Below are positions 8,365-16,175 of a stretch of DNA of 18,561 nucleotides, in pieces. Made by a program: the position numbers and the translations under genes. The stretch comes from Candidatus Aquiluna sp. XM-24bin5 (GTDB lineage: Bacteria > Actinomycetota > Actinomycetia > Actinomycetales > Microbacteriaceae). The DNA lies in assembly GCA_003149555.1 (NCBI GenBank), contig QCWE01000007.1:1-18561 (forward strand). The letters run 5' to 3'. The notes beneath the pieces are model-generated. The model searched no databases and had not been told where the DNA came from. It saw only the letters and a list, made by a program, of their open reading frames with translations. How positions within the stretch are numbered: the first letter of the stretch is position 1; each line of letters opens with the position of its first letter.

Positions 8365-9378
8365 GTGCAGAAAAATAAATTTGAAGTATACGAAAATCAG
8401 ATATTGTCAGATATTTTTGCTGTCAAAGTATTAAATATATTGCAGGGAAAAAATCTGTTGCCTGATCGCGCGCGGAATATATGCATTTCAGATTTTATGC
8501 CTGAGCCGGCGATAGCTATATTGCAAAGAGTAAAAATTCTAGATAATGCAGGCCACTACCACGATGACTTTGTTGATCTGTATGAGAAAAGAGGAGGATC
8601 ACTTCGTATTAGGGTGGAATATGCACTAAAAAGTGCAGAAGATTTTATCTTCTACGGAGAACATCTTTTTCAAGATGTTGGTGAATTCATGGGGCGGTCT
8701 CAGATTTTTTCGTCATTTGATTACAGTAAGGGATTTGGATCAAGTCCAAAAGATCGATCTGATACAGAAGAATGGTGCCAGTATGTCTCTTCTCTTACTG
8801 AATTAGAGGCGCCAAAACTCGTTGAGTTGCTTCCAAGTCGTTGGCAAAATGAAAGTGATTATGTATTAGAATTTGGTGGTAATATAGGTACCTTCGCCGA
8901 GGAGATTTGTAGACAGTTTGATGTAAAAAGGTACTCAATCGTTGATATTCCATTGGTCTGTGATATTGGTCGGGAAAAGGTTGAGCGCGGACGATTTTCA
9001 AAAAAAATAGACTTTTTAGAAGGCGATATGTTCTTGGTTGCGCAAAATCAAGAACATATGAAAAAATACAGAACAGTTATATTTAAATCTGTTCTTCATG
9101 ACTGGCCAATCTATAAAGTAGATGAATTATTAGGTCATATATTGAATTCTCTGTCATATGGATCTCGATTGTTAATTTTTGAAAGATGCGCGTTCCTGCA
9201 TGGGAACCTACGGCCATCATCTTTTCAGGACATTTCGAATCTTGTCTTTTCTCCTTTTTACCGAGAGCCTCATGTGTATATGGATGTAATAAGGAATAGA
9301 TTTCAGGATTTTTGTATGGAAATTAAATATACTTGGATCGATATGAAGTGGTTTATGCTGAGTGTGGAGCCTAGGTAG
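8365..9378 (+). CDS. SAM-dependent O-methyltransferase-like protein
   Basis: Predicted class I methyltransferase of the Methyltransf_2 / small-molecule O-methyltransferase type, 337 residues, apparently cytoplasmic. The SAM-binding motif is YVLEFGGNIGTF (166-177); an acidic residue follows at D194 in SIVDIP; EGDMF is at 219-223. KSVLHDWP (241-248) holds the His of the family's usual catalytic-base position. Residues 1-160 would be the dimerisation region but match the family only weakly. The substrate is unknown. The start is GTG 8365, directly after an in-frame TGA. The gene is much more AT-rich than its surroundings (60-base lines counted at 27-40 % GC), suggesting transfer from another source. 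Its stop shares one base with the next gene's GTG start, implying translational coupling. It may modify a small molecule or a lipid or sugar of the cell surface; this is inference. Confidence 0.75.
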   Translation: MQKNKFEVYENQILSDIFAVKVLNILQGKNLLPDRARNICISDFMPEPAIAILQRVKILDNAGHYHDDFVDLYEKRGGSLRIRVEYALKSAEDFIFYGEHLFQDVGEFMGRSQIFSSFDYSKGFGSSPKDRSDTEEWCQYVSSLTELEAPKLVELLPSRWQNESDYVLEFGGNIGTFAEEICRQFDVKRYSIVDIPLVCDIGREKVERGRFSKKIDFLEGDMFLVAQNQEHMKKYRTVIFKSVLHDWPIYKVDELLGHILNSLSYGSRLLIFERCAFLHGNLRPSSFQDISNLVFSPFYREPHVYMDVIRNRFQDFCMEIKYTWIDMKWFMLSVEPR

Positions 9379-9959
9379 TGTATCCAATTATATCCATAAG
9401 TGGTTTTCCTGGAAGTGGAAAGTCTACATTATGTAGAAAGATCAGCGAAAGATTGGACGTTTGTTATTTGGACTATGACGACTTTGGAACCCTGACGCAT
9501 GCATCGTCAGACGTTTTAAATGATTGGCTTGAAGCTGGAATGCCATACAAGGCATTATTTTCTGATAAATTTACAAAACGAGTTGTCGAAGCCTCTCGGG
9601 CTTCTCCAGTTATTATAGAAACACCTCTAGGCCCTGAGCATGGTGAGGATGGCATCAAGGTGTCGCTGTCCGTTTGGCTTGAAGCGGATTTAGATATCGC
9701 CTTACTTCGGGCGTTAGCCAAGGTCTTCGATGATGATTGGAACTCGGTTCAGCAACTGCAAAGCTGGCTTTCCAACTATTACACAGCGTATCAGACCTTT
9801 GTTCGTAATAGCTTGCTCCGTCAGAAGCGGACGATTGGAGCGCGTTGTGATATCACTGTCGAAGCGAACAGGCCTATTGAAGAGGTAGTTAGTGAAACCT
9901 ACACCAGCATTACGAGTCGCCTAAGCTTGTCTGAACTTGTTTCAAACGCCAAACCCTAA
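9378..9959 (+). CDS. P-loop NTPase, kinase-like
   Basis: 193 residues with a clear Walker A motif, GFPGSGKST (9-17), at the very N-terminus after a short beta strand (YPIISIS). An acidic YLDYDDF (30-36) follows at the place where small kinases of the shikimate, adenylylsulfate and nucleoside kinase type bind substrate or metal. A hydrophobic strand (PVIIETPLG) and a helical region with several Arg follow, as in a kinase lid, but I cannot assign a family. The start is GTG 9378, overlapping the methyltransferase stop as TAGTG. The first 100-150 bases keep the neighbour's low GC, and later sequence rises towards 45-52 %. The coupling suggests it acts together with the methyltransferase, perhaps phosphorylating the same substrate. 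A zeta-toxin-like role is possible but unsupported, since no antitoxin gene is seen. Confidence 0.65.
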   Translation: MYPIISISGFPGSGKSTLCRKISERLDVCYLDYDDFGTLTHASSDVLNDWLEAGMPYKALFSDKFTKRVVEASRASPVIIETPLGPEHGEDGIKVSLSVWLEADLDIALLRALAKVFDDDWNSVQQLQSWLSNYYTAYQTFVRNSLLRQKRTIGARCDITVEANRPIEEVVSETYTSITSRLSLSELVSNAKP

Positions 9960-10053
9960 AGCTTTGTAAGGCATCCAGCCTTTAACTACGGCAAGTCTTG
10001 TTGCTTGCGCCTTTTAATCATAATAGGTTCTTGGAAAAGTTATGGAGTGAAAA

Positions 10054-10890
10054 ATGTCGAAGCAGTTGCTGATTTATGATCGTGTCGTGCCAATATCTTC
10101 TGAGACCCACAAGGAATATTCTGTAAAGGTCACGCAAAATTACACGTTTGCGAACTCCTTGAATTCTTGTCCTCTACTCGCGGCTGAGTTTATTTCTGCA
10201 TCTCAGGACTATGCAATTGTTTTTGCAGGAAATGATGGATCAGTTTTCCCAGCCATCTTGCTTGGTTTTCAAGATGGGGAGAATCTTTTTGTGGGTGATG
10301 AAGGCGTTTGGAAGGGTGCTTACGTCCCTGCCTTTCTGCGGCGATATCCGTTTGTATTTGCCGAAGACGTCGAGGGGGATGGAAAGTTCACACTTTGCAT
10401 CGATGATGGTTATGCTGGCTTAAATAAAGACGGTAGAGGCGAGCGACTGTTCGATAGTGACGGGAATAGAACTCAATTTCTACAATCGATGCTGACATTC
10501 GTCACGCAGTTCCAAGCCCAATTCAATAGAACAAAACAATTCTGTGATAAACTAATGCGACTTGGCTTGCTTGAGCCTGCACAGGCCCGATTTACAACCG
10601 CCGAAGGGAAGACAGGAAATCTTGGTGGGTTTTTGACCATTGTTCGCGATCGTTTAAAAGCGATACCCGAGAATGAGTTGCAAGAAATGTTTGCGACGGA
10701 TGAACTAGAGCTTTGCTATGCTCATTTACACTCACTTCAGAACATCAATCGACTAGGCAGTCATATGCAGTCGAAACCGGCCGGCCTTGCAGAGCCTATG
10801 GAAATTTCAACCTCAGAGGCAAATGCTTCGACTGACTCGGAGGATGAAGAATTCGAAGGAACTCCAGGGCAAAATGCGGTGAAGCATTAG
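10054..10890 (+). CDS. SapC family protein
   Basis: 278 residues matching the SapC family by pattern: ANSLNSCPLLAAEFISAS with a following YAIVF (33-57), ENLFVGDEGVWKG with YVPAFLRRYPF (76-100), then a conserved CIDD and the GERLF region. The family is named for a gene linked to S-layer export in Campylobacter, but in proteobacteria its biochemical role is unsettled; it often sits with genes for surface or modified proteins. After about residue 240 the protein continues as an acidic, Ser- and Glu-rich tail (STDSEDEEFEGT) that looks disordered. The ATG at 10054 is preceded by a good ribosome site (GGAG in TATGGAGTGAAAA). The gap to the kinase gene is 94 bases. The gene ends just before the convergent terminator stem. 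No signal peptide is seen, so the protein is probably cytoplasmic. Confidence 0.8.
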   Translation: MSKQLLIYDRVVPISSETHKEYSVKVTQNYTFANSLNSCPLLAAEFISASQDYAIVFAGNDGSVFPAILLGFQDGENLFVGDEGVWKGAYVPAFLRRYPFVFAEDVEGDGKFTLCIDDGYAGLNKDGRGERLFDSDGNRTQFLQSMLTFVTQFQAQFNRTKQFCDKLMRLGLLEPAQARFTTAEGKTGNLGGFLTIVRDRLKAIPENELQEMFATDELELCYAHLHSLQNINRLGSHMQSKPAGLAEPMEISTSEANASTDSEDEEFEGTPGQNAVKH

Positions 10891-10902
10891 CGTGTAGGTC
10901 GC

Positions 10903-10938
10903 GAGTGAGAAGGGTAAACAGAAGCACTCTTCTCACTC
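10903..10938. terminator. Probable bidirectional terminator hairpin
   Basis: A perfect 10-base inverted repeat, GAGTGAGAAG at 10903-10912 and CTTCTCACTC at 10929-10938, flanks a 16-base loop. It lies between two convergent genes, 13 bases after the SapC stop, and its right arm covers the stop codon of the - strand gene. Neither side has a clear run of T, so the stem may act as a stabilising or weak intrinsic terminator for both operons. Confidence 0.55.
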
Positions 10939-11796
10939 AGACTGATTTTTCAGATTTTGATCTATAAGAGAGCGAATATTTGCAGGGCTTAGTGTTTGAT
11001 TGTTTGGCGTATTTGAGAAACTGTTTTCGCTGGACGTAGCTATTTGATCTATCAGATCTGATCTAAGTGATTGGCTGTCTGGAAGCTGAAAAGAGTTGTT
11101 TTCTGTAATTGATTGGGTAAATCCCTGCGTATCAGTAAAGACATCACTTCTAAAGCCATTTACTCCTGTCATCCGTACTGATTGCGTAGCAGTGCTGGTG
11201 CTCATCGAGTATTTAAATGTGGTTTGATCTGTACTGTTTGTGTCAGTGATTTCCGATTCTTGGGTAATGGTGGTAAATCCGTTCAAGAGGCCAAGGGTTT
11301 CGTTTTGTTTGATTATCACTGTGTCTTCATCAACAGTTAGAGACTTATTCTGCGAAAACCCAGCTGTTCTTTCGTGGTTCAGGCTTTCTGTCACATAGTT
11401 TGTGATATCTGATATTTCTCCCACATCGTTCAAGTTTTCGAGGCGCGACTGGTATCTTGCCAGAAGATTTTCGATTTGTGTTCCTAAAGGCCTATTGGCC
11501 GTACCAAAAAATCCATTGTCGGAAGCTTGGGAGAAAACCTCCACATATGACACCGTATGGGTGCCGGGAGCGAGTGTGATAAGGACCGCGCCATCTTTTT
11601 GCTCAGCTTCTACCACAACGCCGCCCAGAAGTCGCTCAGTTGCGGTTATGTTGGTGAAGTCCGCTTCCTGCAGTTCAGAAATTAGGGTTTTGACGGCTTG
11701 CGGCGAGCTTACTTCCGCTGCTGCATGGCTGGCAGCCGTAAGGCTTAAAAAAATGAGGCAGAAAGATTTCATTGTAACATCGCACATCATTGACAT
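10933..11796 (-). CDS. Secreted protein of unknown function with a PepSY-like N-terminal part
   Basis: Up to 287 residues. A Sec signal peptide is plain (MKSFCLIFLSLTAASHAAAEV). Residues about 31-90 (VKTLISELQEADFTNITATE and onward to GTHTVSYVEVF) have the helix-strand-strand look of a PepSY-type domain, which in other proteins can inhibit proteases or bind partners; this is a weak match. From about 130 to the end the protein is rich in Ser, Thr, Asn, Gln and acidic residues and looks low in complexity, like a surface or matrix protein. The start is uncertain: ATGs lie at 11796, 11790, 11787 and 11772, none with a ribosome site. The one at 11772 gives the neatest signal peptide and would leave a 9-base dyad in the leader. 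It is the last gene of the - strand operon, 57 bases after the previous one. Confidence 0.7.
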   Translation of the reverse strand: MSMMCDVTMKSFCLIFLSLTAASHAAAEVSSPQAVKTLISELQEADFTNITATERLLGGVVVEAEQKDGAVLITLAPGTHTVSYVEVFSQASDNGFFGTANRPLGTQIENLLARYQSRLENLNDVGEISDITNYVTESLNHERTAGFSQNKSLTVDEDTVIIKQNETLGLLNGFTTITQESEITDTNSTDQTTFKYSMSTSTATQSVRMTGVNGFRSDVFTDTQGFTQSITENNSFQLPDSQSLRSDLIDQIATSSENSFSNTPNNQTLSPANIRSLIDQNLKNQSE

Positions 11797-11809
11797 GGCT
11801 GATGTTACA
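11773..11809. promoter_or_regulatory. Dyad symmetry at the start of the secreted-protein gene
   Basis: TGTAACATC at 11773-11781 and GATGTTACA at 11801-11809 form a perfect 9-base inverted repeat with a 19-base centre. The right edge of the - strand ATG at 11772 abuts the left arm. It could be an operator, or an RNA hairpin that covers the start region of the last gene of the operon. It could also be chance. Confidence 0.35.
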
Positions 11810-11853
11810 CCAGTTGAAAGTGAACATCCAAACGCTTTTAATGGCTTGGTAGC

Positions 11854-12702
11854 TTAGAAAATTCCGTATATTGCAGATTTTTCTATTGAAAAATGATTTT
11901 GGCAATCAATTTTGTAGTCTATTCCAATATCATAAAGATGGTGTTCAAGAGAAGAATAATTTTTCGCTAAGAAATTTCGTACTGTCTGATCAAACTTAGT
12001 GTATTCGAGAATCTCGATGCTTTTGCTGAGGGGCACTCGAGATAGGTATATTCCGTCGCTAAATCTCTTTCTGGCAACCACATATACTTGTTCAGATGCC
12101 ATTCTGGGATGCAGAAAAGATGGAAAATCTGTGATAATTTTTGCGCGTGGGCCAGAGGTTAATGCCTCGTAGATAAGTTCTTTGTCTCGTTCGCTCTCAA
12201 AGAAATAGTATATATTTTTAAATTCGTAGTTATTTACGCCTAGGGTATAACATTCACCACTTGATATCGTCCCTCCAGCACCACTGAAATAAAGGTCTAT
12301 ATCATTTATAATTTTGTCTTCTGTTGGATCAATTTCTATCGACCACATAAAAAAAGGAGTTGTAGTTGGTACATGGAGATCAACAGATAAGAGTTGAGAA
12401 ACGGAATTTAGAATAATATTTGGGCTTGTTGTAGTAAATGTCCGCTCATAGTCGTAGAAGTATAATTCTATGCTAGACGTTGCTCCTGAATTTTTCAGTC
12501 CCCATACAGTATTGAAGTGTCCAGCAGCCTCCTGAACCAAGCGTAATACCTTTAGTGTCTGTCCTGATGGGTCAAGTTGTTCCGCGGCAGCAAAAATGAT
12601 GTTTTCTTGCCTTATTGATCTGGAGTGTACTTCCGATGGCCGAGAGTAATCCCATTGGCAGAAGTCACGACTAGGATCTTTGGGATGTGAGAAAGTAATC
12701 AT
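11854..12702 (-). CDS. Unrecognised protein, third gene of the adaptor operon
   Basis: 282 residues with no family I can name. There is no signal peptide and no membrane segment, so it is probably a soluble cytoplasmic protein. It is rich in aromatic residues and alternates likely beta strands with loops: SIELYFYDYERT (about 77-88), SIEIDPTEDKIINDIDLYFSG in the middle, YVVARKRFSDGIYLSRV, and a C-terminal HHLYDIGIDYKID ending IEKSAIYGIF. The repeated pattern of a strand with an acidic residue, a Tyr-Phe pair and a basic residue suggests an enzyme with repeated beta elements, possibly built like the ABBA prenyltransferases, but that is a guess from pattern only. Its ATG overlaps the stop of the preceding gene as ATGA. 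A counted 60-base line within it is 30 % GC, far below the adaptor gene. Confidence 0.65.
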   Translation of the reverse strand: MITFSHPKDPSRDFCQWDYSRPSEVHSRSIRQENIIFAAAEQLDPSGQTLKVLRLVQEAAGHFNTVWGLKNSGATSSIELYFYDYERTFTTTSPNIILNSVSQLLSVDLHVPTTTPFFMWSIEIDPTEDKIINDIDLYFSGAGGTISSGECYTLGVNNYEFKNIYYFFESERDKELIYEALTSGPRAKIITDFPSFLHPRMASEQVYVVARKRFSDGIYLSRVPLSKSIEILEYTKFDQTVRNFLAKNYSSLEHHLYDIGIDYKIDCQNHFSIEKSAIYGIF

Positions 12703-13439
12703 GTTTGTTTATCCGGAGATAGCCAAAGTGGGGGGCCGTATAGCGTCACGAAAGGTATTCCGGTGCTGTTTGTTCCGATAGAAATATGTGTCAGTGTGTG
12801 AATTGTATCTATAAAATTGATAGCTTCGGGATTGCCAAGTGATACTAAGAGCTCTCGTATCTTTTGTAAAATAATATTAATTTTTTGAACATTAATCAGA
12901 TTAATATCAATTGAATGTCGCTGGGAGTTTTGTGATTTTACATCAAGCGCAGGAGAGTCACTTGGTATGTAGTTAGCGAGTGTACTCAAAGAATCTTGGA
13001 TATCATACGGCAGGTTAAGTTTGGGTAAGACCTCCTTAAGAGGTTGGTCACAGTAGAAGTGCACTTCTGCCTTTGTTTTGGAGCTCTTTTGCGCAATGAA
13101 TACAATTCCTGAATCATCTGGATCATATTCAAAATAAGTTTTTTGTATTTCTGAATTTTTATTCTTGTCACAACCGAAGTGGATTAATGTTGGTGTTTTG
13201 TGATTTGGGTGTTCAGGATATCTCAAAGGCGAAAATTTCCAGAAGGGTGAGATTGTACCAAGTGTTTCATTAATTGTGTTTGGTGTGGAGCAACACTCAT
13301 TAGGTAGCGTGATTAACCATCGGTCTGATGAAATATTTTGTGGTGTGAATTTTATTGATTTTGAAAATAAGCAAGGCCTGCCCAGAGTTTTGACCAAGGC
13401 ACAGGCCTCAGCCGGGTAGCGTTGCTGTGTGTGCATCAT
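12699..13439 (-). CDS. Unrecognised protein, second gene of the adaptor operon
   Basis: 246 residues with no family I can name and no export signal. The part TLIHFGCDKNKNSEIQKTYF followed by EYDPDD resembles WGLKNSGATSSIELYFYDYE of the next gene in spacing and residue type. A C-terminal part, THISIGTNSTGIPFVTLYGP, looks like a second copy of the same strand-loop-strand pattern, so the two proteins may be distant relatives that work as a pair. It starts with ATGATG at 13439, overlapping the adaptor stop as ATGA, and ends in an ATGA overlap with the next gene. Such overlaps at both ends indicate translational coupling and similar dosage of all three products. It is strongly AT-rich (counted lines 30-35 % GC) beside an adaptor gene near 50 %, which suggests a different origin. 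Confidence 0.65.
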   Translation of the reverse strand: MMHTQQRYPAEACALVKTLGRPCLFSKSIKFTPQNISSDRWLITLPNECCSTPNTINETLGTISPFWKFSPLRYPEHPNHKTPTLIHFGCDKNKNSEIQKTYFEYDPDDSGIVFIAQKSSKTKAEVHFYCDQPLKEVLPKLNLPYDIQDSLSTLANYIPSDSPALDVKSQNSQRHSIDINLINVQKINIILQKIRELLVSLGNPEAINFIDTIHTLTHISIGTNSTGIPFVTLYGPPLWLSPDKQT

Positions 13440-14245
13440 TGGGGCAAATTCAGCTCAATTTGGCATCGATGACCTGCTGGCAGCCGCGCGCCTGAGTTTG
13501 GAAGATCAACTCTGACGCCGAAGGTGCGTGAGGCTGTGTCAAAGATAGAGTCAATTGCCGAAATTTGTGCTTCGTATGTGCCGCTAACGGGTGGGTCGGG
13601 CATGACTTTGACAGGCATTCCGACTGCGACTTCAGGATACAGGTCTATTGGAAGATAAGCAACGACATGCAGTGGATCCAGTTGTGCAATTTCAAGTATG
13701 TAACGATCTTGGCCGGCATGTTCTCCTGGACTGAGAGGGATGTCTACTATCCGACCTGAGGCAGGTGCTCGAACAATTGTATTGTCGAGTGCTGTACGTG
13801 ATCTTGCGACTTCAGCTAGAAGCGTTTGCCGATCATGTCTGGCTTGCTTAAGTTGGCTTTGGGCCAATGAATACTCATATTCCAGTTCTTCCAAACGGAC
13901 AGCGCTCTGCGCATTTTGCGCAACGAGTCTTCGCACGCGGTCGAGTTGGGCGGCAACATAGTCCATTCGTGCTTCTTGTGCTTCTATTTGCGCTGTGGAT
14001 TGTGCTCTTGCTTCTAATATTTCCAGTGTTGCTGCCTCAACCGAAGAATCCATCTGTGCGACTGGCTCACCTTCTTCCACTTCATCGCCACGATCCACCA
14101 ATATTCTGGAGATAACGCTAGAATTTATTGGTGAAACTTGAATTATTTGAGCGGGATCCATGACGCAATTGAAAGTAGATGCTTGGGCGAATGTGGATAG
14201 TAACTGACTAACCAGGGCAATTGGAAATGAGATTTTTCTAATCAT
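13436..14245 (-). CDS. Periplasmic adaptor / membrane fusion protein (HlyD/AcrA-like)
   Basis: 269 residues. Residues 1-22 are a signal peptide (MIRKISFPIALVSQ, then TFAQA). A biotinyl-lipoyl-like half lies at about 33-67 (SVISRILVDRGDEVEEGEPV). A long alpha-helical hairpin, rich in Glu, Gln and Arg, runs from about 70 to 150. The second lipoyl half is TIVRAPASGRIVDIPLSPGE (156-175). The beta-barrel part ends with TFGVRVDLPN and LPAGHRCQIEL, as in RND-type adaptors. Such proteins link an inner-membrane pump to an outer-membrane channel, but no RND, ABC or TolC-like gene lies in this window, and the protein is short for the family. It is the first gene of a four-gene operon and shares ATGA with the next gene. 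The cargo is unknown; the unrecognised neighbours could make or modify it. Confidence 0.8.
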   Translation of the reverse strand: MIRKISFPIALVSQLLSTFAQASTFNCVMDPAQIIQVSPINSSVISRILVDRGDEVEEGEPVAQMDSSVEAATLEILEARAQSTAQIEAQEARMDYVAAQLDRVRRLVAQNAQSAVRLEELEYEYSLAQSQLKQARHDRQTLLAEVARSRTALDNTIVRAPASGRIVDIPLSPGEHAGQDRYILEIAQLDPLHVVAYLPIDLYPEVAVGMPVKVMPDPPVSGTYEAQISAIDSIFDTASRTFGVRVDLPNSGARLPAGHRCQIELNLPQ

Positions 14246-14565
14246 TACATGCAGAGCCTTTTTCTTTATAAGTGTTTTCAGCAGCCAACATTGGAAGTAA
14301 TAATTTTACATTTATTTAAGGAAAAAATGATCGGTGGAACATATCTTGGGTATATGTACGCATTTGTGTTCGTATAGATTTTTCATGTTAAGTGTCTCAT
14401 TTCAATATGTCAAAACTTGCATCGCCAGATAGGATAGAGCCAAGGTTTTAGTTAAATGCTTTAATTATTTTTTAACGTATAGTGCCAAATTGTAGTGGCT
14501 TTCATGGAATAATGTCATGTATGTGTAAAAAGAATATTGTTCTGTGGGTGATATAATGCTTGGCA
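14246..14565. promoter_or_regulatory. AT-rich divergent regulatory region between the adaptor operon and rfbCBDA
   Basis: No gene is apparent in these 320 bases. It must hold the promoters of two divergent operons. Visible elements are a dyad ACATAT at 14339-14344 and ATATGT at 14352-14357 with a 7-base centre, A/T tracts at 14320-14328 and 14461-14474, and TATAAT at 14552-14557 only eight bases before the rfbC ATG. That last box lacks a reasonable -35 partner. AT-rich intergenic DNA of this kind is a typical target of H-NS-like or MucR-like silencers in alphaproteobacteria; that role is inferred. Confidence 0.45.
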
Positions 14566-15138
14566 ATGCTGATTGAAGACACTGCGCTGGAAGGAGTCAA
14601 GATCATTACGCCACATCGCTTCGGCGATGTGCGTGGATTTTTTTCTGAGACATGGAATCGTTCAGACATGGTGGAGCATGGTCTGAGTTATGATTTTGTG
14701 CAAGATAATCAGTCTATTAGCGAGCAGGTTGGCACGGTGCGGGGTCTGCACTTCCAAACGTCACCTCATGCCCAAGATAAGTTAGTGCGCTGTGGGCGTG
14801 GTGCTTTGTGGGATGTGGCTGTGGACATTCGTGTCGGCTCTCCAAATTTTGGGCGTTGGTTTGGCGTCGAGCTCAACGCAGAGAACGGCAAACAGCTCTT
14901 GGTGCCGAAGGGGTTTCTGCATGGATTTGTGACACTCCAGCAAGAAACAGAAATCCTTTACAAGTGTAGTGATTATTACGCTCCGGAATGTGATCGGTCA
15001 GTTAGGTTTGATGACCCTGATATCGGCATTGATTGGGGCATTGATCCATCTTCTGCTATCCTTTCCGAGAAAGATGCGAGCGCACCGTTTTTGCGCGATA
15101 TCCAGTCACCCTTTAGATATGAGCAATCCGCTCAATGA
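14566..15138 (+). CDS. rfbC: dTDP-4-dehydrorhamnose 3,5-epimerase
   Basis: Converts dTDP-4-dehydro-6-deoxy-glucose to dTDP-4-dehydro-L-rhamnose, the third of the four steps to dTDP-L-rhamnose; cytoplasmic. The 190 residues are a normal length for the family. The cupin fold carries [12 protein letters not shown] (19-30), [18 protein letters not shown] (47-64) with catalytic-type His62, and [12 protein letters not shown] (113-124). YKCSDYY and [10 protein letters not shown] hold the Tyr and Asp expected around the active site. ATG 14566 gives the standard start [13 protein letters not shown]; a TTG two codons upstream also fits but is less likely. It is the first gene of rfbCBDA and overlaps rfbB by ATGA. 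Counted lines average about 48 % GC, below the 55-63 % of the following genes. Confidence 0.95.
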   Translation: MLIEDTALEGVKIITPHRFGDVRGFFSETWNRSDMVEHGLSYDFVQDNQSISEQVGTVRGLHFQTSPHAQDKLVRCGRGALWDVAVDIRVGSPNFGRWFGVELNAENGKQLLVPKGFLHGFVTLQQETEILYKCSDYYAPECDRSVRFDDPDIGIDWGIDPSSAILSEKDASAPFLRDIQSPFRYEQSAQ

Positions 15139-16175
15139 AACTTCTGATCACAGGAGGAGCAGGCTTTATCGGCTCTGCGGTTGTGCGGCAGGCTGTGTGG
15201 GCCGGACATGAGGTGGTGAATGTCGATGCGCTGACCTACGCGTCCTGTCTGGAAAACGTGGCAGAGGTCGCGGACAATCCTGCCTATTGCTTCGAGCATG
15301 TCGATATCCGTGATTCCGACGCGCTGGCTCAGGTTCTGACCACGCACCGTCCAGATGCTGTGATGCATCTTGCTGCTGAATCTCATGTGGACCGGTCCAT
15401 CGATGGGCCTGGAGCCTTTATCGATACCAATGTGGTGGGCACATATACGTTGCTGCAGGCAGCGCGTGGATATTGGGACGGGCAGGGGCGCCCATCCAGC
15501 TTTCGGTTTCATCATATATCGACGGATGAAGTCTTCGGCTCCCTGGGGGAAACGGGTCAATTCACGGAAGAGACGCCCTACGATCCGCGATCTCCTTACT
15601 CGGCCTCAAAGGCGGCATCGGATCACTTGGTGCGCGCCTGGTACCATACGTTTGGGCTTCCGGTCGTCCTGACGAATTGCTCAAACAATTATGGGCCGTA
15701 TCACTTTCCAGAAAAGCTGATCCCAGTGGTCATTCTCAATGCTTTGGCGGGCAAACAGATCCCTGTCTACGGCACAGGAGAGAATGTTCGAGATTGGCTC
15801 TATGTCGAGGATCACGCGGATGCGCTACTGACTGTTCTACAGCGCGGCCAGGTTGGCCGGTCGTATAACATTGGTGGGGAGAACGAGGTCAACAACATCG
15901 ATCTGGTGCGCAAGATTTGCGCAGTGCTGGATGAGATGCATCCGACGGACGCACCGCATGATCAGTTGATTACCTTTGTCGCCGACCGTCCCGGACATGA
16001 CCTGCGCTACGCCATTGATCCAAGCCGCATGCGAGAGGAACTGGGATGGCGGCCTTCGGTCACCCTGGAGGAAGGTTTGCGCAAAACCGTGCGGTGGTAC
16101 TTGGAGAACCAAGACTGGTGGCGCGCTCTGCAAGCACGTGATGGTGTTGGTCAGCGATTGGGTGTCGCGACATGA
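15135..16175 (+). CDS. rfbB: dTDP-glucose 4,6-dehydratase
   Basis: Second enzyme of the dTDP-L-rhamnose pathway: NAD-dependent removal of water from dTDP-glucose to give dTDP-4-dehydro-6-deoxy-glucose. The 346 residues are normal for the extended short-chain dehydrogenase family. The Rossmann motif TGGAGFIG is at 6-13, [12 protein letters not shown] at 78-89, the catalytic STDEVFG at 129-135 with Asp131 and Glu132, and YSASK with Tyr155 and Lys159. The [14 protein letters not shown] and [13 protein letters not shown] segments are typical of RfbB. The start ATG lies in the ATGA overlap with rfbC and the end overlaps rfbD the same way, so all four genes are translationally coupled. The N-terminus [10 protein letters not shown] is as expected. 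Confidence 0.97.
   Translation: MKLLITGGAGFIGSAVVRQAVWAGHEVVNVDALTYASCLENVAEVADNPAYCFEHVDIRDSDALAQVLTTHRPDAVMHLAAESHVDRSIDGPGAFIDTNVVGTYTLLQAARGYWDGQGRPSSFRFHHISTDEVFGSLGETGQFTEETPYDPRSPYSASKAASDHLVRAWYHTFGLPVVLTNCSNNYGPYHFPEKLIPVVILNALAGKQIPVYGTGENVRDWLYVEDHADALLTVLQRGQVGRSYNIGGENEVNNIDLVRKICAVLDEMHPTDAPHDQLITFVADRPGHDLRYAIDPSRMREELGWRPSVTLEEGLRKTVRWYLENQDWWRALQARDGVGQRLGVAT

Noticed and set aside
9378..9959. Zeta-type toxin of a toxin-antitoxin pair
   Set aside because: Walker A alone does not show it; no antitoxin gene adjoins, and the partner is a methyltransferase.
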